DNA of 64,000 nt from Gammaproteobacteria bacterium (GCA_029881795.1 JAOULX010000006.1:62001-126000); one strand, 5' to 3'; numbered from the stretch's first letter, positions 1 to 11,345 are shown. Program-made: numbers and translations. Notes: generated by a model from the letters alone, not told the origin.

Positions 1-999
1 TTCACCGGTACCCAGTATCACAATCTGCAGAGGCATCTTTAACAAGGCCGTTAGATTCTGCACAATAATGGGCAGACCTTTTTGTTCAACCAGCCGGCTA
101 ACCATGCCAAGCATAGGAATATTTTCATCCACCGGTAGTTCCAGTTGCTGTTGTAAAGCGGTTTTGTTCAGGCTTTTTTTAGCTAATGAGTGGCGGTTGT
201 ATTTGTGTGCAATCAGGTTGTCACTGCCTGGGTTCCAGTGTTTGTGATCGATTCCGTTAAGAATGCCGGACAGATCATCTTTTCTTTTATTAAGCAAGCC
301 ATCAAGACCGTAGCCGAAATTTTGCTGAAGAATTTCACGGGCATAATTAGGACTGACCGTATTGATTTTGTCGGCATAGACCAGGCCGCCTTTGATAAAC
401 GATAACTGATTATAAAATTCCAGCCCTTCCATTGACCAGAGTTGTTCCGGCAGTTTTAGGTCTGTAAAGGTTTGCTGATCAAACACGCCCTGGTATGCCA
501 GATTATGAATGGTAAAAATGCTGGCAGGTCTGACCGGTTGCAGACTTAATAAAGCCGGCACCAGACCTGTCTGCCAGTCATTGCAGTGGACGATGTCGGG
601 CTGCCAGTCTAGCGATAATTTATTTAATGCGATATCAACTGCGGCATGACAGAAAATTGAAAAGCGAAACGCATTGTCATGCCAGTCTTCGCCGTGATGA
701 TCGGTATAAGGCCCACCCGGACGATCAAAAACTGCCGGGCAATCGATCAGCCAGACAGTTAGTTTTGTTCCGGGCATCCGGGTTTCGATAATGTTGACCG
801 TTTGATTGTAATAACTGCATTGCCCGCGTATTTTACTTTGTTTAATATTTTTAATGACATCGGGATAAGCCGGTAATAACAGCCTGACATCCAGCCCGAG
901 TTTAAGCAGAGCGGGGGGCAGGCTGCCTGCAACATCGCCCAGGCCACCGGTTTTAATCAGTGGGAAGGCTTCACTGCTGATATAAAGAATTTTTTTCAT
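1..999 (-). CDS. glgA: Glycogen synthase, N-terminal part (cut by window edge)
   Basis: ADP-glucose-dependent glycogen (starch) synthase of the GT5 family, which extends alpha-1,4-glucan chains in the cytoplasm. Translating the minus strand from the ATG at 999 gives [20 protein letters not shown], with the KTGGL ADP-glucose-binding loop typical of bacterial GlgA. Further on come [36 protein letters not shown] and VSRLVEQKG, all in family order. 333 codons are visible and the frame is open to base 1, so roughly the last third of the usual ~480 residues lies outside the window. The start overlaps the glgB stop by 4 bp (ATGA), so the two are translationally coupled in one operon with glgB first. 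Because it lacks a stop in the window it is easily missed by ORF callers. Confidence 0.95.
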   Translation of the reverse strand, partial: MKKILYISSEAFPLIKTGGLGDVAGSLPPALLKLGLDVRLLLPAYPDVIKNIKQSKIRGQCSYYNQTVNIIETRMPGTKLTVWLIDCPAVFDRPGGPYTDHHGEDWHDNAFRFSIFCHAAVDIALNKLSLDWQPDIVHCNDWQTGLVPALLSLQPVRPASIFTIHNLAYQGVFDQQTFTDLKLPEQLWSMEGLEFYNQLSFIKGGLVYADKINTVSPNYAREILQQNFGYGLDGLLNKRKDDLSGILNGIDHKHWNPGSDNLIAHKYNRHSLAKKSLNKTALQQQLELPVDENIPMLGMVSRLVEQKGLPIIVQNLTALLKMPLQIVILGTGE

Positions 1000-3200
1000 G
1001 ATTGTTTTTTTAGAACCAGCCCTGCCAGTGGCGGCAGGCTAAGTGATAATGAGGCCGGCTGATTCATCCATGGCATATCGTCGGCTCTTATCAGGGCTGA
1101 GCTGCCGGCATTGCTGCCTGAATAAAAGTCCGAATCGGAATTAAAAATAATCTCATAGCTGGCATTTTCAGGCACGCCGATCCGGTAGTTATCACGGATA
1201 ATTGGGGTAAAGTTCAGCACCATGATCATGCATTCGTGGTCACTTTTTCTGATATAAGATAACACCGATTGGTCGGTATCATTACAGTCTAGCCATTCGA
1301 AACCGTGGTGATCAAAATCGTACTGATGCAGTGCCGGTTGTTGCCGGTAGAGTTGGTTAAGATCGCTGACCAGTTTTTTAATGCCATTGTGCAGCGGATA
1401 TTGTAAAACATACCAGTCGAGGGTTTTGTCGTGATTCCATTCTGTACCCTGAGCAAATTCACAGCCCATAAACAGCAGTTTTTTACCGGGATAGGTAAAC
1501 ATATAGGTGTAAAGCAGGCGCAGATTAGCAAACTGCTGCCATTCATCACCGGGCATTTTATACAGCATCGAGCTTTTTCCATGTACCACTTCATCATGCG
1601 AAAAAGGCAGAATAAAATTTTCACTGAACAGGTATAACAGGCCAAAGGTAAGCTGATGGTGATGGTAGTGACGGTGAACCGGATCATTCGCCATATAATG
1701 CAGGCTGTCATGCATCCAGCCCATATTCCACTTCATACTGAAGCCGAGACCTCCGAGTTGGGTTGGTCGTGTCACCTGTGGCCAGGCGGTGGATTCTTCG
1801 GCCATAATAATAGTGCCGGGAAAGTTCGCATGAGTGACACTGTTGAGTTCACGCATCAGTTCTATGGCTTCAATATTTTCGTTGCCGCCATGTTGATTGG
1901 GTAGCCAGTCTCCATCTTCGCGTGAGTAATCAAGGTATAGCATCGAAGCCACTGCATCGACGCGTAAACCATCAATGTGATATTCCTGTAGCCAGAATAC
2001 AGCGCTGGATAATAAAAAGTTTTTGACTTCGTTACGGCCATAATTATAAATCAGTGTACCCCAGTCGCGGTGTTCTCCACGCCTCGGGTCTTCGTGTTCG
2101 TAAAGTGTGGTGCCGTCAAAACAAGCTAAACCGTGTGCGTCTTTTGGAAAATGAGCGGGTACCCAGTCCAGTAAAACACCAATGCCGTGCTGGTGACAGT
2201 AATCAACAAAAAAACGAAATTCATCGGCCTTGCCAAAGCGCCGGGTAGGTGCGAAGTAGCCGGTGGTCTGATAACCCCAGGATGCATCCAGCGGGTGTTC
2301 GGTAACAGGCAGCAGTTCGATGTGAGTAAAACCGGTTTCTTTAACGTAATCAACCAGCCGCTGTGCCAGCGTTCGATAATCCAGAAAATGACCGTTGTCA
2401 TCGCGCTGCCATGAACCGAGATGACATTCATAAATTGACAGAGGCTGGTGCAGCCAGTCAAACTCCGCTCGGTTTTTGATCCAGTCGCTGTCTTGCCAGT
2501 GATAGTCCGTCTCACTGCAGGTTACCGATGCGGTGGCCGGACGAAGTTCATATTGCCGGGCGTAGGGATCTGTCTTTGTTAAAATCTGCCCACTGTGCCG
2601 ATTTCGAATTTCAAATTTATACAGTGTTTCGCTATCCAGCCCGGCTATAAATAATTCCCAGACACCACTGTCACCACGTGAACGCATTGGCTGACGCCTG
2701 CCATCCCAGTTATTAAAATCACCGATCACACTGACTCTGGCAGCATTCGGTGCCCATACGGCAAACAAAAAACCGCTTATGTTATCGATGGTTCTAGGTT
2801 GCGCGCCAAGGCAGTTATACAGGTTTAAATGTTTGCCTTCTGCAAATAAATGCAAATCATAATCACTGAGCTGTGGCTCAAAGCAGTATGGGTCGTAATA
2901 GGATGTGATAGTGCCGGCAGAATCGGTTCGTGTTAATAAGTAGTGCTGCGTTGCCGGTTTCTTGCAGAGAAAAAAGTCACTGTCTTGATAGCGTGAAACC
3001 TCAAGCTGTTGCTCGGTAATCGTCAGCTGCTGTGTTTCAGGAGCATACAACACAATGAAGTCTTCACTAAAAGCGGTCTGGTTTCCTAATACAGTAAAAG
3101 GTGCGTAATGTTTGCCTTCTGCAATCTGCGTCAGTTCATTTTGTAAGCCCGCTGAGACATCCCATTTTTGTTTCTTTGTTGACGAAAATTGTATAGCCAT
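996..3200 (-). CDS. glgB: 1,4-alpha-glucan branching enzyme (GH13)
   Basis: Creates alpha-1,6 branches in glycogen. The 734-residue length matches E. coli GlgB. An N-terminal region (about 20-110), then a CBM48-type domain with [21 protein letters not shown] (about 140-165) precede the GH13 barrel. Catalytic motifs are readable: [15 protein letters not shown] with the nucleophile Asp (near residue 405-410), [11 protein letters not shown] with the acid/base Glu, and [14 protein letters not shown] with the transition-state Asp. The C-terminal domain ends [13 protein letters not shown]. It is the first gene of a glgB-glgA operon and is divergent from glgC across a 371-bp intergenic region that must hold the promoters for both directions. 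Confidence 0.97.
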   Translation of the reverse strand: MAIQFSSTKKQKWDVSAGLQNELTQIAEGKHYAPFTVLGNQTAFSEDFIVLYAPETQQLTITEQQLEVSRYQDSDFFLCKKPATQHYLLTRTDSAGTITSYYDPYCFEPQLSDYDLHLFAEGKHLNLYNCLGAQPRTIDNISGFLFAVWAPNAARVSVIGDFNNWDGRRQPMRSRGDSGVWELFIAGLDSETLYKFEIRNRHSGQILTKTDPYARQYELRPATASVTCSETDYHWQDSDWIKNRAEFDWLHQPLSIYECHLGSWQRDDNGHFLDYRTLAQRLVDYVKETGFTHIELLPVTEHPLDASWGYQTTGYFAPTRRFGKADEFRFFVDYCHQHGIGVLLDWVPAHFPKDAHGLACFDGTTLYEHEDPRRGEHRDWGTLIYNYGRNEVKNFLLSSAVFWLQEYHIDGLRVDAVASMLYLDYSREDGDWLPNQHGGNENIEAIELMRELNSVTHANFPGTIIMAEESTAWPQVTRPTQLGGLGFSMKWNMGWMHDSLHYMANDPVHRHYHHHQLTFGLLYLFSENFILPFSHDEVVHGKSSMLYKMPGDEWQQFANLRLLYTYMFTYPGKKLLFMGCEFAQGTEWNHDKTLDWYVLQYPLHNGIKKLVSDLNQLYRQQPALHQYDFDHHGFEWLDCNDTDQSVLSYIRKSDHECMIMVLNFTPIIRDNYRIGVPENASYEIIFNSDSDFYSGSNAGSSALIRADDMPWMNQPASLSLSLPPLAGLVLKKQS

Positions 3201-3571
3201 AATGTGATCAGGTCCGTTTGGGTGACTGAGCTTTGCAGGAAAACGATCATGTTATTACTGTTAAGCAAGTTTTATGCACATCTATAAAATAATAAAATAC
3301 CGTAGCCTGATTAATCATATAGCTATTTCGTAAAACGGGGTATATATTTTAACCTGCAGTGAGCGCACTATATTGAAGCATTGCGCTGCCAGATTTTTTC
3401 AGATGGCACGCTTTAATGGCATGAAATGCGATTGTCTGGTCATAAATAGCAGAAACGTCATTATGTCACAGGGTTTGTTGTATGGCTTGGTTTTTGCATC
3501 GTCATGCTTAGAGTCAACCTGTTCATAATAATTCTTATCAGTATAAAGCTTTAATACATCCATTTTAGAGA
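3201..3571. other. Divergent intergenic region glgB / glgC
   Basis: 371 bp between the divergent starts of glgB and glgC. It is AT-rich around 3260-3350 and must carry both promoters, but I cannot pick a confident -35/-10 pair. A 69-codon minus-strand frame across 3399-3608 overlaps the glgC start and has no recognisable content. No repeat or RNA gene is seen. Confidence 0.5.
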
Positions 3572-4855
3572 GTGAGTACAACAAGGATGAAAACACAAAA
3601 GTCACCACGCTTCATCAGTAACCTGACCCGCAATACGCTGGCGCTGATTATGGCTGGCGGGCGTGGAGAACGCTTAAAAGATTTAACACAGTGGCGCGCT
3701 AAGCCCGCTGTACCATTTGGAGGAAAGTTCAGGATTGTTGATTTTCCGCTGTCAAACTGTATCAATTCGGGTATTCGTAGAATAGGTGTACTAACCCAAT
3801 ATAAATCGCATTCTCTGATGCTGCACATCCAGCGTAGCTGGGGACATTTACGCAGTGAGTTTGGTGAGTTTGTAGAGTTATTACCAGCTCAGCAGCGTAT
3901 TCAGTCAAGCTGGTATGCCGGCACTGCCGATTCAATATATCAAAACCTCGATATCATCCGCTCTCATACCCCGGACTATGTTTTGATACTGGCAGGCGAC
4001 CATATTTATAAAATGGATTATGGCAGCATGCTGGCGAAACACGTCGAGAACAATGCTGATGTTACAGTGGGTTGTATTGAGGTGCCCATTAAGAAAGCCA
4101 GTGCATTTGGTGTGATGGAAATTGATGAAAACTATCGCATTAAAAACTTTATTGAAAAACCATCAGTTCCTGAACCGATGCCTGATAATCCGGATGAAGC
4201 GCTGTGTTCAATGGGTATTTACGTGTTCAATACTGATTTGCTATTTGAGTTACTGATTCGCGATGCCGACTCTTTCAACTCAAGTCATGATTTTGGTAAG
4301 GACATTATTCCTTATGCGATTGAAAACTATTCGGTATATGGATATCGCTTCTCAAATGCCGAAACACATATTCAGTCATACTGGCGCGATGTCGGTACGG
4401 TCGATGCGTTTTGGGAAGCTAATCTTGAACTTATCGGTATCACACCGGAATTAAACCTTTATGATGACGAATGGCCGATCTGGACTCATCAGGAACAATT
4501 ACCACCGGCCAAGTTTATTTTTGATGATGGTGATCGTCGGGGTATGGCAGTCGATTCTATGGTCTCGGGTGGCTGCATTATTTCAGGCGCGATGGTCAGT
4601 CATTCACTGCTGTTCTCAAACGTAACGATTGATAATTACAGTAAGGTAGATTCATCGGTAATACTGCCTGATGTCACTATCGGAAAAAACTGTCGGATAT
4701 TTCATGCGGTGATTGATAAAGGTTGTGACATACCTGATGGCACAGAGATTGGTGTTAATAATGAGGAAGATAAAGAGCGTTATTATGTTTCTCCAAACGG
4801 GGTGGTTCTTGTAACTGCAGAGATGTTAGGAAAGGTTTTACATTATGTCCGATAA
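3572..4855 (+). CDS. glgC: Glucose-1-phosphate adenylyltransferase (ADP-glucose pyrophosphorylase)
   Basis: Makes ADP-glucose from ATP and glucose-1-phosphate, the committed step of bacterial glycogen synthesis. The 427 residues contain the nucleotide-binding [16 protein letters not shown] near residue 25, [47 protein letters not shown], and [11 protein letters not shown] with YWRDVGT; the C-terminal left-handed beta-helix has [11 protein letters not shown] and ends [16 protein letters not shown]. All match E. coli GlgC. The frame opens with GTG at 3572; an in-frame ATG at 3587 is the alternative, but the AAGG just before it lies too close to serve as its ribosome site. The gene overlaps the GH57 gene by 11 bp and heads a four-gene alpha-glucan operon. 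Confidence 0.97.
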   Translation: MSTTRMKTQKSPRFISNLTRNTLALIMAGGRGERLKDLTQWRAKPAVPFGGKFRIVDFPLSNCINSGIRRIGVLTQYKSHSLMLHIQRSWGHLRSEFGEFVELLPAQQRIQSSWYAGTADSIYQNLDIIRSHTPDYVLILAGDHIYKMDYGSMLAKHVENNADVTVGCIEVPIKKASAFGVMEIDENYRIKNFIEKPSVPEPMPDNPDEALCSMGIYVFNTDLLFELLIRDADSFNSSHDFGKDIIPYAIENYSVYGYRFSNAETHIQSYWRDVGTVDAFWEANLELIGITPELNLYDDEWPIWTHQEQLPPAKFIFDDGDRRGMAVDSMVSGGCIISGAMVSHSLLFSNVTIDNYSKVDSSVILPDVTIGKNCRIFHAVIDKGCDIPDGTEIGVNNEEDKERYYVSPNGVVLVTAEMLGKVLHYVR

Positions 4856-6554
4856 AGGTAAAAGTATACCTTCGATAAATGTAGTGCTGTACTGGCATAT
4901 GCATCAGCCGGAATATCGCGACCTGCGTAATGGTGAATATCATTTGCCGTGGACCTATCTGCACACGATCAAAGACTATGTCGATATGGCAGCACATCTT
5001 GAGAATAGTCCTGATGCCAAAGCCGTTATTAATTTTGCACCGGTGCTACTTCAGCAAATAGATAATTACGCCAGTCAGCTGGATGGTTATTTACATCATG
5101 GTAAAGCTCTCAATGATCCGTTTTTAGCTGCACTGGTAGACCCGGTGCTGACACTCAATCATGAAAAAAGACTGGCTATTGTCAAAGGCTGCCTGCGTGC
5201 TAATAAAGAGCGCCTGATCGAACGCTTTGAAAGTTTCAATGCACTCTCCGCGATGGCAGAAGCTGCGCTTGAAACACCTGGCATGATCAGTTATTACGCC
5301 GAGCAATTCTTTTCTGATTTGTTGGTCTGGTATCATCTAGCTTGGATTGCAGAAACAGTCCGGCTGGCTGATTCACGAATTAAAAAATTAATGAAAAAAT
5401 CGAGGCACTTTTCAGTGCAAGACAGGCATCTGTTATTTGAGGTAATTTATGAGCTGATCAGTGGTGTTATTGGTCGTTACAAAAAACTTGCACTGGCAGG
5501 ACAGATTGAGCTGTCGATGACGCCTTATGCGCATCCTATTGTGCCTTTATTGCAGGACATTGAATCGGCCAGAGAAGCTATGCCAGATGCTTTATTACCG
5601 CTCGCTAAAAATTATCCTGGCGGACAGCAGCGAAGTCGCTGGCATATGCAAAAGGGGATTGAAGTTTTTAAACACTATTTTGGCTTTGAGCCACAGGGAT
5701 GCTGGCCATCAGAAGGCAGTATCAGCGCAGCGACCGTTGAACTGATAGCAGACAGTGGTATCAAATGGCTGGCCAGTGGCGGTACCGTGTTACACAATTC
5801 ATTACAGCGTTCAGGGGATGAGGCCGAGCCCTGTATTCATCAGGCTTATCAGTACCGTGAGACGGATACCGCCTGTTTTTTCAGAGACGATGGGTTATCA
5901 GATCTTATCGGGTTTAAATACTCAGACTGGCATGCTGATGATGCGGTTGCTAATCTGCAACATCACCTTGAAACCATCGCCCGTGACTGTGCCGACAAAC
6001 CAGATGCAATCGTATCTATTATTCTCGATGGTGAAAATGCCTGGGAGTATTACCCGAATAATGGTTATCATTTTATCAGCGCGCTTTATCAAGTGTTGTC
6101 TCAACATGAAGCTATTCACCTGACCACTTATAGTGATTACCTTAAAAAACATGCCGAAAGAAAAACAATCAGCGAGATAGTTGCTGGTAGCTGGGTCTAT
6201 GGTACTTTTTCGACATGGATTGGCGAAAAAGATAAGAACCGTGCCTGGGATATGCTGGTTGAAGCAAAAAATGTTTATGATCGGGTTATAGAGCAGGGTG
6301 CAATGTCTGACGAGGACATGAAAGCGGCGGAGATGCAGCTGGCTACCTGTGAAAGCTCAGACTGGTTCTGGTGGTTTGGAGAATATAATTCAGCAGAATC
6401 GGTAGCAGCATTTGATGAGCAGTTTCGTTTACACCTGAGTAATCTTTATCAGTTGCTGGGTGCAGAAGTACCGGACTATTTAACCACGGCGTTTTCATTT
6501 GGTTCCGGTGATCCGGCAATGGGAGGTGCCATGTTGCCGGGGCAGCAACAATAA
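4845..6554 (+). CDS. Glycoside hydrolase family 57 alpha-glucan enzyme
   Basis: 569-residue cytoplasmic GH57 protein, probably an alpha-amylase, glucanotransferase or related alpha-glucan enzyme. The first conserved region appears as [13 protein letters not shown] (HQP motif, residues about 14-26). [10 protein letters not shown] (around residue 289) fits the region holding the nucleophile Glu, and [12 protein letters not shown] (around 395) fits the region holding the acid/base Asp. [13 protein letters not shown] near the C-terminus is also usual in larger GH57 proteins. The gene overlaps glgC by 11 bp and abuts malQ, so it belongs to glycogen or maltodextrin turnover. The exact reaction (hydrolysis, 4-alpha-transfer or branching) cannot be told from motifs. 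A GH13 branching enzyme is already encoded next door, which argues against simple redundancy. Confidence 0.88.
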   Translation: MSDKGKSIPSINVVLYWHMHQPEYRDLRNGEYHLPWTYLHTIKDYVDMAAHLENSPDAKAVINFAPVLLQQIDNYASQLDGYLHHGKALNDPFLAALVDPVLTLNHEKRLAIVKGCLRANKERLIERFESFNALSAMAEAALETPGMISYYAEQFFSDLLVWYHLAWIAETVRLADSRIKKLMKKSRHFSVQDRHLLFEVIYELISGVIGRYKKLALAGQIELSMTPYAHPIVPLLQDIESAREAMPDALLPLAKNYPGGQQRSRWHMQKGIEVFKHYFGFEPQGCWPSEGSISAATVELIADSGIKWLASGGTVLHNSLQRSGDEAEPCIHQAYQYRETDTACFFRDDGLSDLIGFKYSDWHADDAVANLQHHLETIARDCADKPDAIVSIILDGENAWEYYPNNGYHFISALYQVLSQHEAIHLTTYSDYLKKHAERKTISEIVAGSWVYGTFSTWIGEKDKNRAWDMLVEAKNVYDRVIEQGAMSDEDMKAAEMQLATCESSDWFWWFGEYNSAESVAAFDEQFRLHLSNLYQLLGAEVPDYLTTAFSFGSGDPAMGGAMLPGQQQ

Positions 6555-8048
6555 ATGAAAAAAAACCGACAATATGATTCGCTCGACAGACAACGCAGAG
6601 CGGGTGTCCTGTTACATCCAACATCGTTACCCGGCCCTGGCATTAACGGTGATATTGGGCATCAGGCATATCGTTTTATAGAGTTTCTTAAAAGCAGCGG
6701 TTTTAAAGTATGGCAAATGTTACCGTTAGGCCCGACACACGATGATAATTCACCGTATCAATGTTTGTCTGCGCATGCTGGTAATCCGCTTTTAATCAGT
6801 CTGGAGTGGCTCGAAGATAAACAGTGGCTTGACAGAACAAAAATTAAACTGGCAGAAACAGATAAGCAATACAGACTGCAGTGTTTAAAACTGGCAGCTG
6901 CAAACTTTTACAGTGCTGATGATACCGAAAGTATGCAACAACTCAGTGCTTTTAAAGCCGAGCATAAAGACTGGCTGGATGACTTTGCGCTTTTTATGGC
7001 TTTGAAAATAAAGTTCAGTAATCAGCCTTGGTATCAGTGGCCTGTCGCTGAAAGGCACCGCGATACTGCAGCACTGAACGAAGCCCGGACTGCACTAAAG
7101 GCGCTGATACAGGAGTTCGAGTTTCAGCAATTTATTTTCTTTCGGCAATGGCATGAAATTCGCGACTATGGCAAACAGCATGATGTTGAACTGTTTGGGG
7201 ATATGCCAATATTTGTTGCCAGAGACAGCGCTGATGTTTGGGCCTGCCGGCAAAACTTTTTAATGGATGCGGACGGCAATATGAGCTTGGTTGCCGGAGT
7301 GCCGCCGGATGCCTTTTCAGACAGCGGTCAGCGCTGGGGTAATCCATTGTTTGACTGGGAATACATGCAATCGGACGGTTTTAGCTGGTGGAAACATCGC
7401 TTTAAAACACAGCTGGAGTTGTTTGACTTGGTACGACTCGATCATTTTCGCGGGCTTGAATCCTGCTGGCAAATTCCTGCCAGTGAAGATACGGCGATTA
7501 ATGGTCGCTGGGTCAAATCACCGGGACGTGAATTGCTGACAGAGTTATTTGCACACTTTCATCGTCTGCCGCTGATTGCAGAAGACCTCGGTGTTATTAC
7601 TGATGAAGTAATTGCACTTAAAAAATCATTTCAGCTGGCAGGAATGAAGGTGCTGCAGTTTGCATTTGATGGCAATACCAGTAACCCGCATTTGCCGCAT
7701 CGGCATGATCCTGGCGATGTGGTTTATACCGGTACCCATGATAATGATACGTCACTGGGCTGGATCAGAAACGCAACAAATTATCACCGCGATTACTTTA
7801 AGCAGTATCTCGATATTGCAGAACAATCAGAACAGGATGATTTGTGGGCACTGATACGACACGCACTGCTATCCGTTTCATTTTTGTCGGTATTACCAAT
7901 GCAGGATCTGCTAATGCTAGATTCATCGCAGCGTATGAATACACCGGGAACAGTCGGTGATAACTGGAGCTGGCGCTTCAACTGGGATCAGTTAAAGCCG
8001 GAAACAGTTGAACGAATCTCGAAATTAATTGTGTGCTATCAGAGGTAA
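6555..8048 (+). CDS. malQ: 4-alpha-glucanotransferase (amylomaltase, GH77)
   Basis: Transfers alpha-1,4-glucan segments between maltodextrins and supplies substrates of suitable length for glycogen phosphorylase. The 497 residues show NSPYQCLSAHAGNPLLISLE in the N-terminal third, VRLDHFRGLESCWQIPA with the nucleophile Asp (around 296), IAEDLGVIT with the acid/base Glu (around 342) and THDNDTSLGW. These are standard for bacterial and plant GH77 enzymes; the shorter length is typical of forms without the extra N-terminal domain of E. coli MalQ. The ATG directly follows the stop of the GH57 gene, so the two are probably translationally coupled. Confidence 0.96.
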   Translation: MKKNRQYDSLDRQRRAGVLLHPTSLPGPGINGDIGHQAYRFIEFLKSSGFKVWQMLPLGPTHDDNSPYQCLSAHAGNPLLISLEWLEDKQWLDRTKIKLAETDKQYRLQCLKLAAANFYSADDTESMQQLSAFKAEHKDWLDDFALFMALKIKFSNQPWYQWPVAERHRDTAALNEARTALKALIQEFEFQQFIFFRQWHEIRDYGKQHDVELFGDMPIFVARDSADVWACRQNFLMDADGNMSLVAGVPPDAFSDSGQRWGNPLFDWEYMQSDGFSWWKHRFKTQLELFDLVRLDHFRGLESCWQIPASEDTAINGRWVKSPGRELLTELFAHFHRLPLIAEDLGVITDEVIALKKSFQLAGMKVLQFAFDGNTSNPHLPHRHDPGDVVYTGTHDNDTSLGWIRNATNYHRDYFKQYLDIAEQSEQDDLWALIRHALLSVSFLSVLPMQDLLMLDSSQRMNTPGTVGDNWSWRFNWDQLKPETVERISKLIVCYQR

Positions 8049-8052
8049 ATCT

Positions 8053-10527
8053 ATGTCTAAAAATATTTCACAGCGTACTGTAAGCGAGACGGCGATGAAA
8101 CCATTGTCGTCAGACAGTGACTCACTTGCAATTGATTTTGAAAGATATCTGACGCGCCATCTGGGCCGCTTTATTGGCTGCGTACCTTATTATCTTTACG
8201 AGGCATTATCTTTAACACTGCGCGACCACATAATGACGGATTGGCGTAACACATGGAAAACATACGAAGCTAAAGACGTAAAAAAAACCTATTACATGTC
8301 ACTGGAGTTTTTAATCGGACGTTCACTGGGTAATCATATTCTTAATATGGATCTTGATCCGCAACTAAAACAGGCGATGAATAAATTTGCACTCAGCTTA
8401 GAAGATATCATCACTGAAGAACACGATGCCGGATTGGGTAATGGCGGTCTAGGACGACTGGCGGCCTGTTTCATGGACAGTTGTGCCAGTTTGAAGTTGC
8501 CTGTCATCGGCTATGGCATTCGATATGAATATGGCATGTTCAGACAAAAAATAAAGGATGGATATCAGGTAGAAGAAGCGGATCACTGGTTACGAGACGG
8601 CAATCCCTGGGAAATTGAACGGCCAGAATACGCACAGCTTATTCGCTTTGGTGGCCGAGTGGAGACAGTTAAAAATCATAATCGTAAACCACATGTGGTC
8701 TGGCTTGATACCTCAGATATTATGGCAATTCCTTATGATGTGCCAATATCAGGTTATCAAAACAATACGGTCAATACACTGCGGCTATGGAGTGCCAGCG
8801 CAACCAATGTCTTCAGTCTCGAAGATTTTAATGCAGGCAGTTATTCGGAAGCTGTGGAAGCAAAAAATAATGCTGAAAATATCAGTATGGTGCTGTACCC
8901 GAATGATGCCAGTGAAAACGGTAAAGAGCTGCGTCTGAAACAACAGTATTTTCTGGCCTCTGCAAGTTTGCAGGATGTAATCAGAATGTGGAAACTTAAC
9001 CAAGGCAATGACTTTACAAAGTTTGCCGAACAAAATGTTTTCCAGATGAATGACACGCACCCAACGATTGCGGTTGCCGAGTTGATGAGGCTGCTAATAG
9101 ATGAAAACTATCTGTCCTGGGATCAGGCTTGGACTATAACCAGCCAGACGATGGCCTATACCAATCACACATTGTTACCTGAAGCGCTTGAGAAATGGTC
9201 TGTCGCCTTGTTTGAAAAGCTGCTGCCACGGTTATTACAAATTATTTACGAAATTAACGCCCGCTTTCTTAAGCAGGTGGCCAGTAAATGGCCGGGAGAT
9301 CAGGGCCGACAAATACGAATGTCAGTCATCGAAGAGGGCGAAACTAAATCTGTTCGCATGGCTTATCTTGCCATTATTGGCAGTTTTTCAGTTAACGGTG
9401 TGGCGGCCTTGCATTCAAAACTGTTAACAGAAGGGCTATTCCGTGATTTTTATGAACTGTGGCCGGAAAAATTTAATAACAAAACAAATGGTGTGACGCC
9501 ACGGCGATGGATAGCACATGCCAATCCTTTAATGACAGAATTGATCAGCCAAAAAATTGGTAATGAATGGGTACGCGATCTGCAGCAGATCGATCAGTTA
9601 AAACGCTATGCAGATGATGAAGTCTTTCATTCAAGCTGGCAAGCTGTAAAGTCACTGAATAAGAAACGACTGGCCGAGCTGGTGAGTTCGCAATGCGATG
9701 TGGAATTCAATATTGATTCATTGTTTGATGTGCAGGTAAAAAGAATTCATGAGTATAAGCGGCAGTTGCTTAATGTGTTGCACGTTATCCACTTATATGT
9801 GCGGATTAAAAATGCTGACACAAAAAACTGGACTAACCGCTGTGTGCTTATCGGCGGAAAAGCTGCACCGGGGTATTATATTGCGAAAAGTATTATTAAA
9901 CTGATAAATAATGTAGCCGATGTCGTAAACAATGATGCTGAAGTGGGTGATAAATTAAAACTGGCATTTATTCCAAATTATGGCGTGTCGAAAATGGAAA
10001 TAATCTGTCCGGGCACAGACTTATCAGAACAGATCTCAACCGCAGGGAAGGAAGCCTCTGGTACCGGCAATATGAAGTTTATGATGAATGGTGCGATTAC
10101 CATCGGCACCTATGATGGTGCCAATATAGAAATAATGGATGCGGTTGGTAGTGATAACTTCTACCTGTTTGGACTTAAAGCTGATGAAGTCGAAGCACTG
10201 CGCGGTCATTACAATCCTCAGCACTATATTGATAGCGATGAAGATCTGAAAAAGGTCATGCAGTTGTTAACCAGTGGTCACTTTAATACCTGTGAAAACA
10301 AGATATTCGACAGTGTGATAGCAACCTTGCTCGACCCTGATGATCCCTGGCTAACATTGGCGGATTTCAGAAGTTATATCGATGCACAGGAAATGGTTTC
10401 TCTTGCCTATCGCGACAAGGCAAAGTGGACAACAATGAGTATTCTCAACACCGCATCCAGTGGTCATTTTTCTACTGACCGGACCATGCAGGAATATAAC
10501 CGCGATATCTGGAAACTCCGGGATTAA
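8053..10527 (+). CDS. glgP: Glycogen/maltodextrin phosphorylase
   Basis: Pyridoxal-phosphate enzyme (GT35) that releases glucose-1-phosphate from alpha-glucan ends. The reading frame is open from a possible start at 8029 inside malQ, but the ATG at 8053 has AGAGGT six bases upstream and gives MSKNISQ, so I chose it (824 residues, a normal length). The frame shows YYMSLEFLIGRSLGNH, DAGLGNGGLGRLAACFMDS, NDTHPTIAVAELMR, VKRIHEYKRQLLN and the PLP-lysine segment EASGTGNMKFMMNG (Lys around 674), followed by GTYDGANIEI. It is the last gene of the glgC operon, 4 bp after malQ, and its stop overlaps the convergent chelatase-like gene by 4 bp. Confidence 0.97.
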   Translation: MSKNISQRTVSETAMKPLSSDSDSLAIDFERYLTRHLGRFIGCVPYYLYEALSLTLRDHIMTDWRNTWKTYEAKDVKKTYYMSLEFLIGRSLGNHILNMDLDPQLKQAMNKFALSLEDIITEEHDAGLGNGGLGRLAACFMDSCASLKLPVIGYGIRYEYGMFRQKIKDGYQVEEADHWLRDGNPWEIERPEYAQLIRFGGRVETVKNHNRKPHVVWLDTSDIMAIPYDVPISGYQNNTVNTLRLWSASATNVFSLEDFNAGSYSEAVEAKNNAENISMVLYPNDASENGKELRLKQQYFLASASLQDVIRMWKLNQGNDFTKFAEQNVFQMNDTHPTIAVAELMRLLIDENYLSWDQAWTITSQTMAYTNHTLLPEALEKWSVALFEKLLPRLLQIIYEINARFLKQVASKWPGDQGRQIRMSVIEEGETKSVRMAYLAIIGSFSVNGVAALHSKLLTEGLFRDFYELWPEKFNNKTNGVTPRRWIAHANPLMTELISQKIGNEWVRDLQQIDQLKRYADDEVFHSSWQAVKSLNKKRLAELVSSQCDVEFNIDSLFDVQVKRIHEYKRQLLNVLHVIHLYVRIKNADTKNWTNRCVLIGGKAAPGYYIAKSIIKLINNVADVVNNDAEVGDKLKLAFIPNYGVSKMEIICPGTDLSEQISTAGKEASGTGNMKFMMNGAITIGTYDGANIEIMDAVGSDNFYLFGLKADEVEALRGHYNPQHYIDSDEDLKKVMQLLTSGHFNTCENKIFDSVIATLLDPDDPWLTLADFRSYIDAQEMVSLAYRDKAKWTTMSILNTASSGHFSTDRTMQEYNRDIWKLRD

Positions 10528-11345
10528 TGCGTTATCGACTGCAGCCGTGCTTGCAGTATCGAAAGTAACAGCGGGTGTTGTGAAATCAACGGACTGATTG
10601 CAATGTTAAAATCAGGAAATTGAGACATTATGCGCTGGCAGATTTCCGTTATGTCGCCGCCAACACCGGCATGTCGGCCGGGCAAAAAAAACAACAGACA
10701 GACAATGGCGCTCTGTTCACCGGATTGGGCTTTTTTAGTCAGCCAGTGTTCAAGAAGCTCGCCGTTAAAATCGTATTCACGACCTTTACGGCGCTCCATT
10801 ACGGCCTGGTTAAGCACTGTACTATTCCCCAGTTTTTGTTGAACCTGACTTGCCAGATGCTGGCGTACCGCCGTCACGGCAGCAACAGGTGAGCCGTGAT
10901 CTACCAGCACGATATTGTGTAACGCTAACTTGTTATCGATGGCAGTATCAGTGATATGCTGATAAATAATCTTAGCCAGATTAGCTTCACCCTCAGGTAA
11001 GGGGTAAATCACAGCGCTCGTTGTCAATTCAAAATCTCCAAACTCCTGTTGTAACAGGCTGACCTGTTTAGGAATAAATGACGTTAGTGCTTTGCTGTTG
11101 GCAAAAAAAAGCGGCAAAATGATAAAACGTCTCTGACCAAGTATTAACTGCTGGCGCATAAAGTCATAAAAAATATCTGCCGGTTTATTATCAAGCTCGG
11201 CAGGATCAATAGTGTTTGCGTGCTGTAATGAAACCGGGTGAATACACAGTGCTGTCTTCGCGCTTAAATTAGCAGCCACTTTTCTCAGTTGCAGGGTAGC
11301 GGCGGCTCTTACAGAGCCATTATCTACCAGTAAAATAACAGCCAT
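10524..11345 (-). CDS. CbiX/SirB-type chelatase-like protein, two-domain
   Basis: 273-residue protein that resembles the sirohydrochlorin cobalto/ferro-chelatase family (CbiX, SirB). It reads as two repeated alpha/beta halves. The N-terminal half begins AVILLVDNGSVRAAATLQLR and carries RRFIILPLFFANSKALT. The C-terminal half has IVLVDHGSPVAAVTAVR and a matching CLLFFLPGRHAGVGGDI. In true chelatases the first motif is usually GHGS with a metal-binding His. Here the first half has Asn (VDNGS) and only the second keeps HGS. This may be a conserved subfamily with another role. Neighbouring genes give no tetrapyrrole context. Confidence 0.75.
   Translation of the reverse strand: MAVILLVDNGSVRAAATLQLRKVAANLSAKTALCIHPVSLQHANTIDPAELDNKPADIFYDFMRQQLILGQRRFIILPLFFANSKALTSFIPKQVSLLQQEFGDFELTTSAVIYPLPEGEANLAKIIYQHITDTAIDNKLALHNIVLVDHGSPVAAVTAVRQHLASQVQQKLGNSTVLNQAVMERRKGREYDFNGELLEHWLTKKAQSGEQSAIVCLLFFLPGRHAGVGGDITEICQRIMSQFPDFNIAISPLISQHPLLLSILQARLQSITH

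Noticed and set aside
190-405. 71-codon plus-strand frame near the left edge
   Set aside because: It is antisense to glgA, whose minus-strand frame shows clear family motifs; no independent gene signal.
3399-3608. 69-codon minus-strand frame in the glgB/glgC intergenic region
   Set aside because: It overlaps the glgC start, has no ribosome site of note and no recognisable content.
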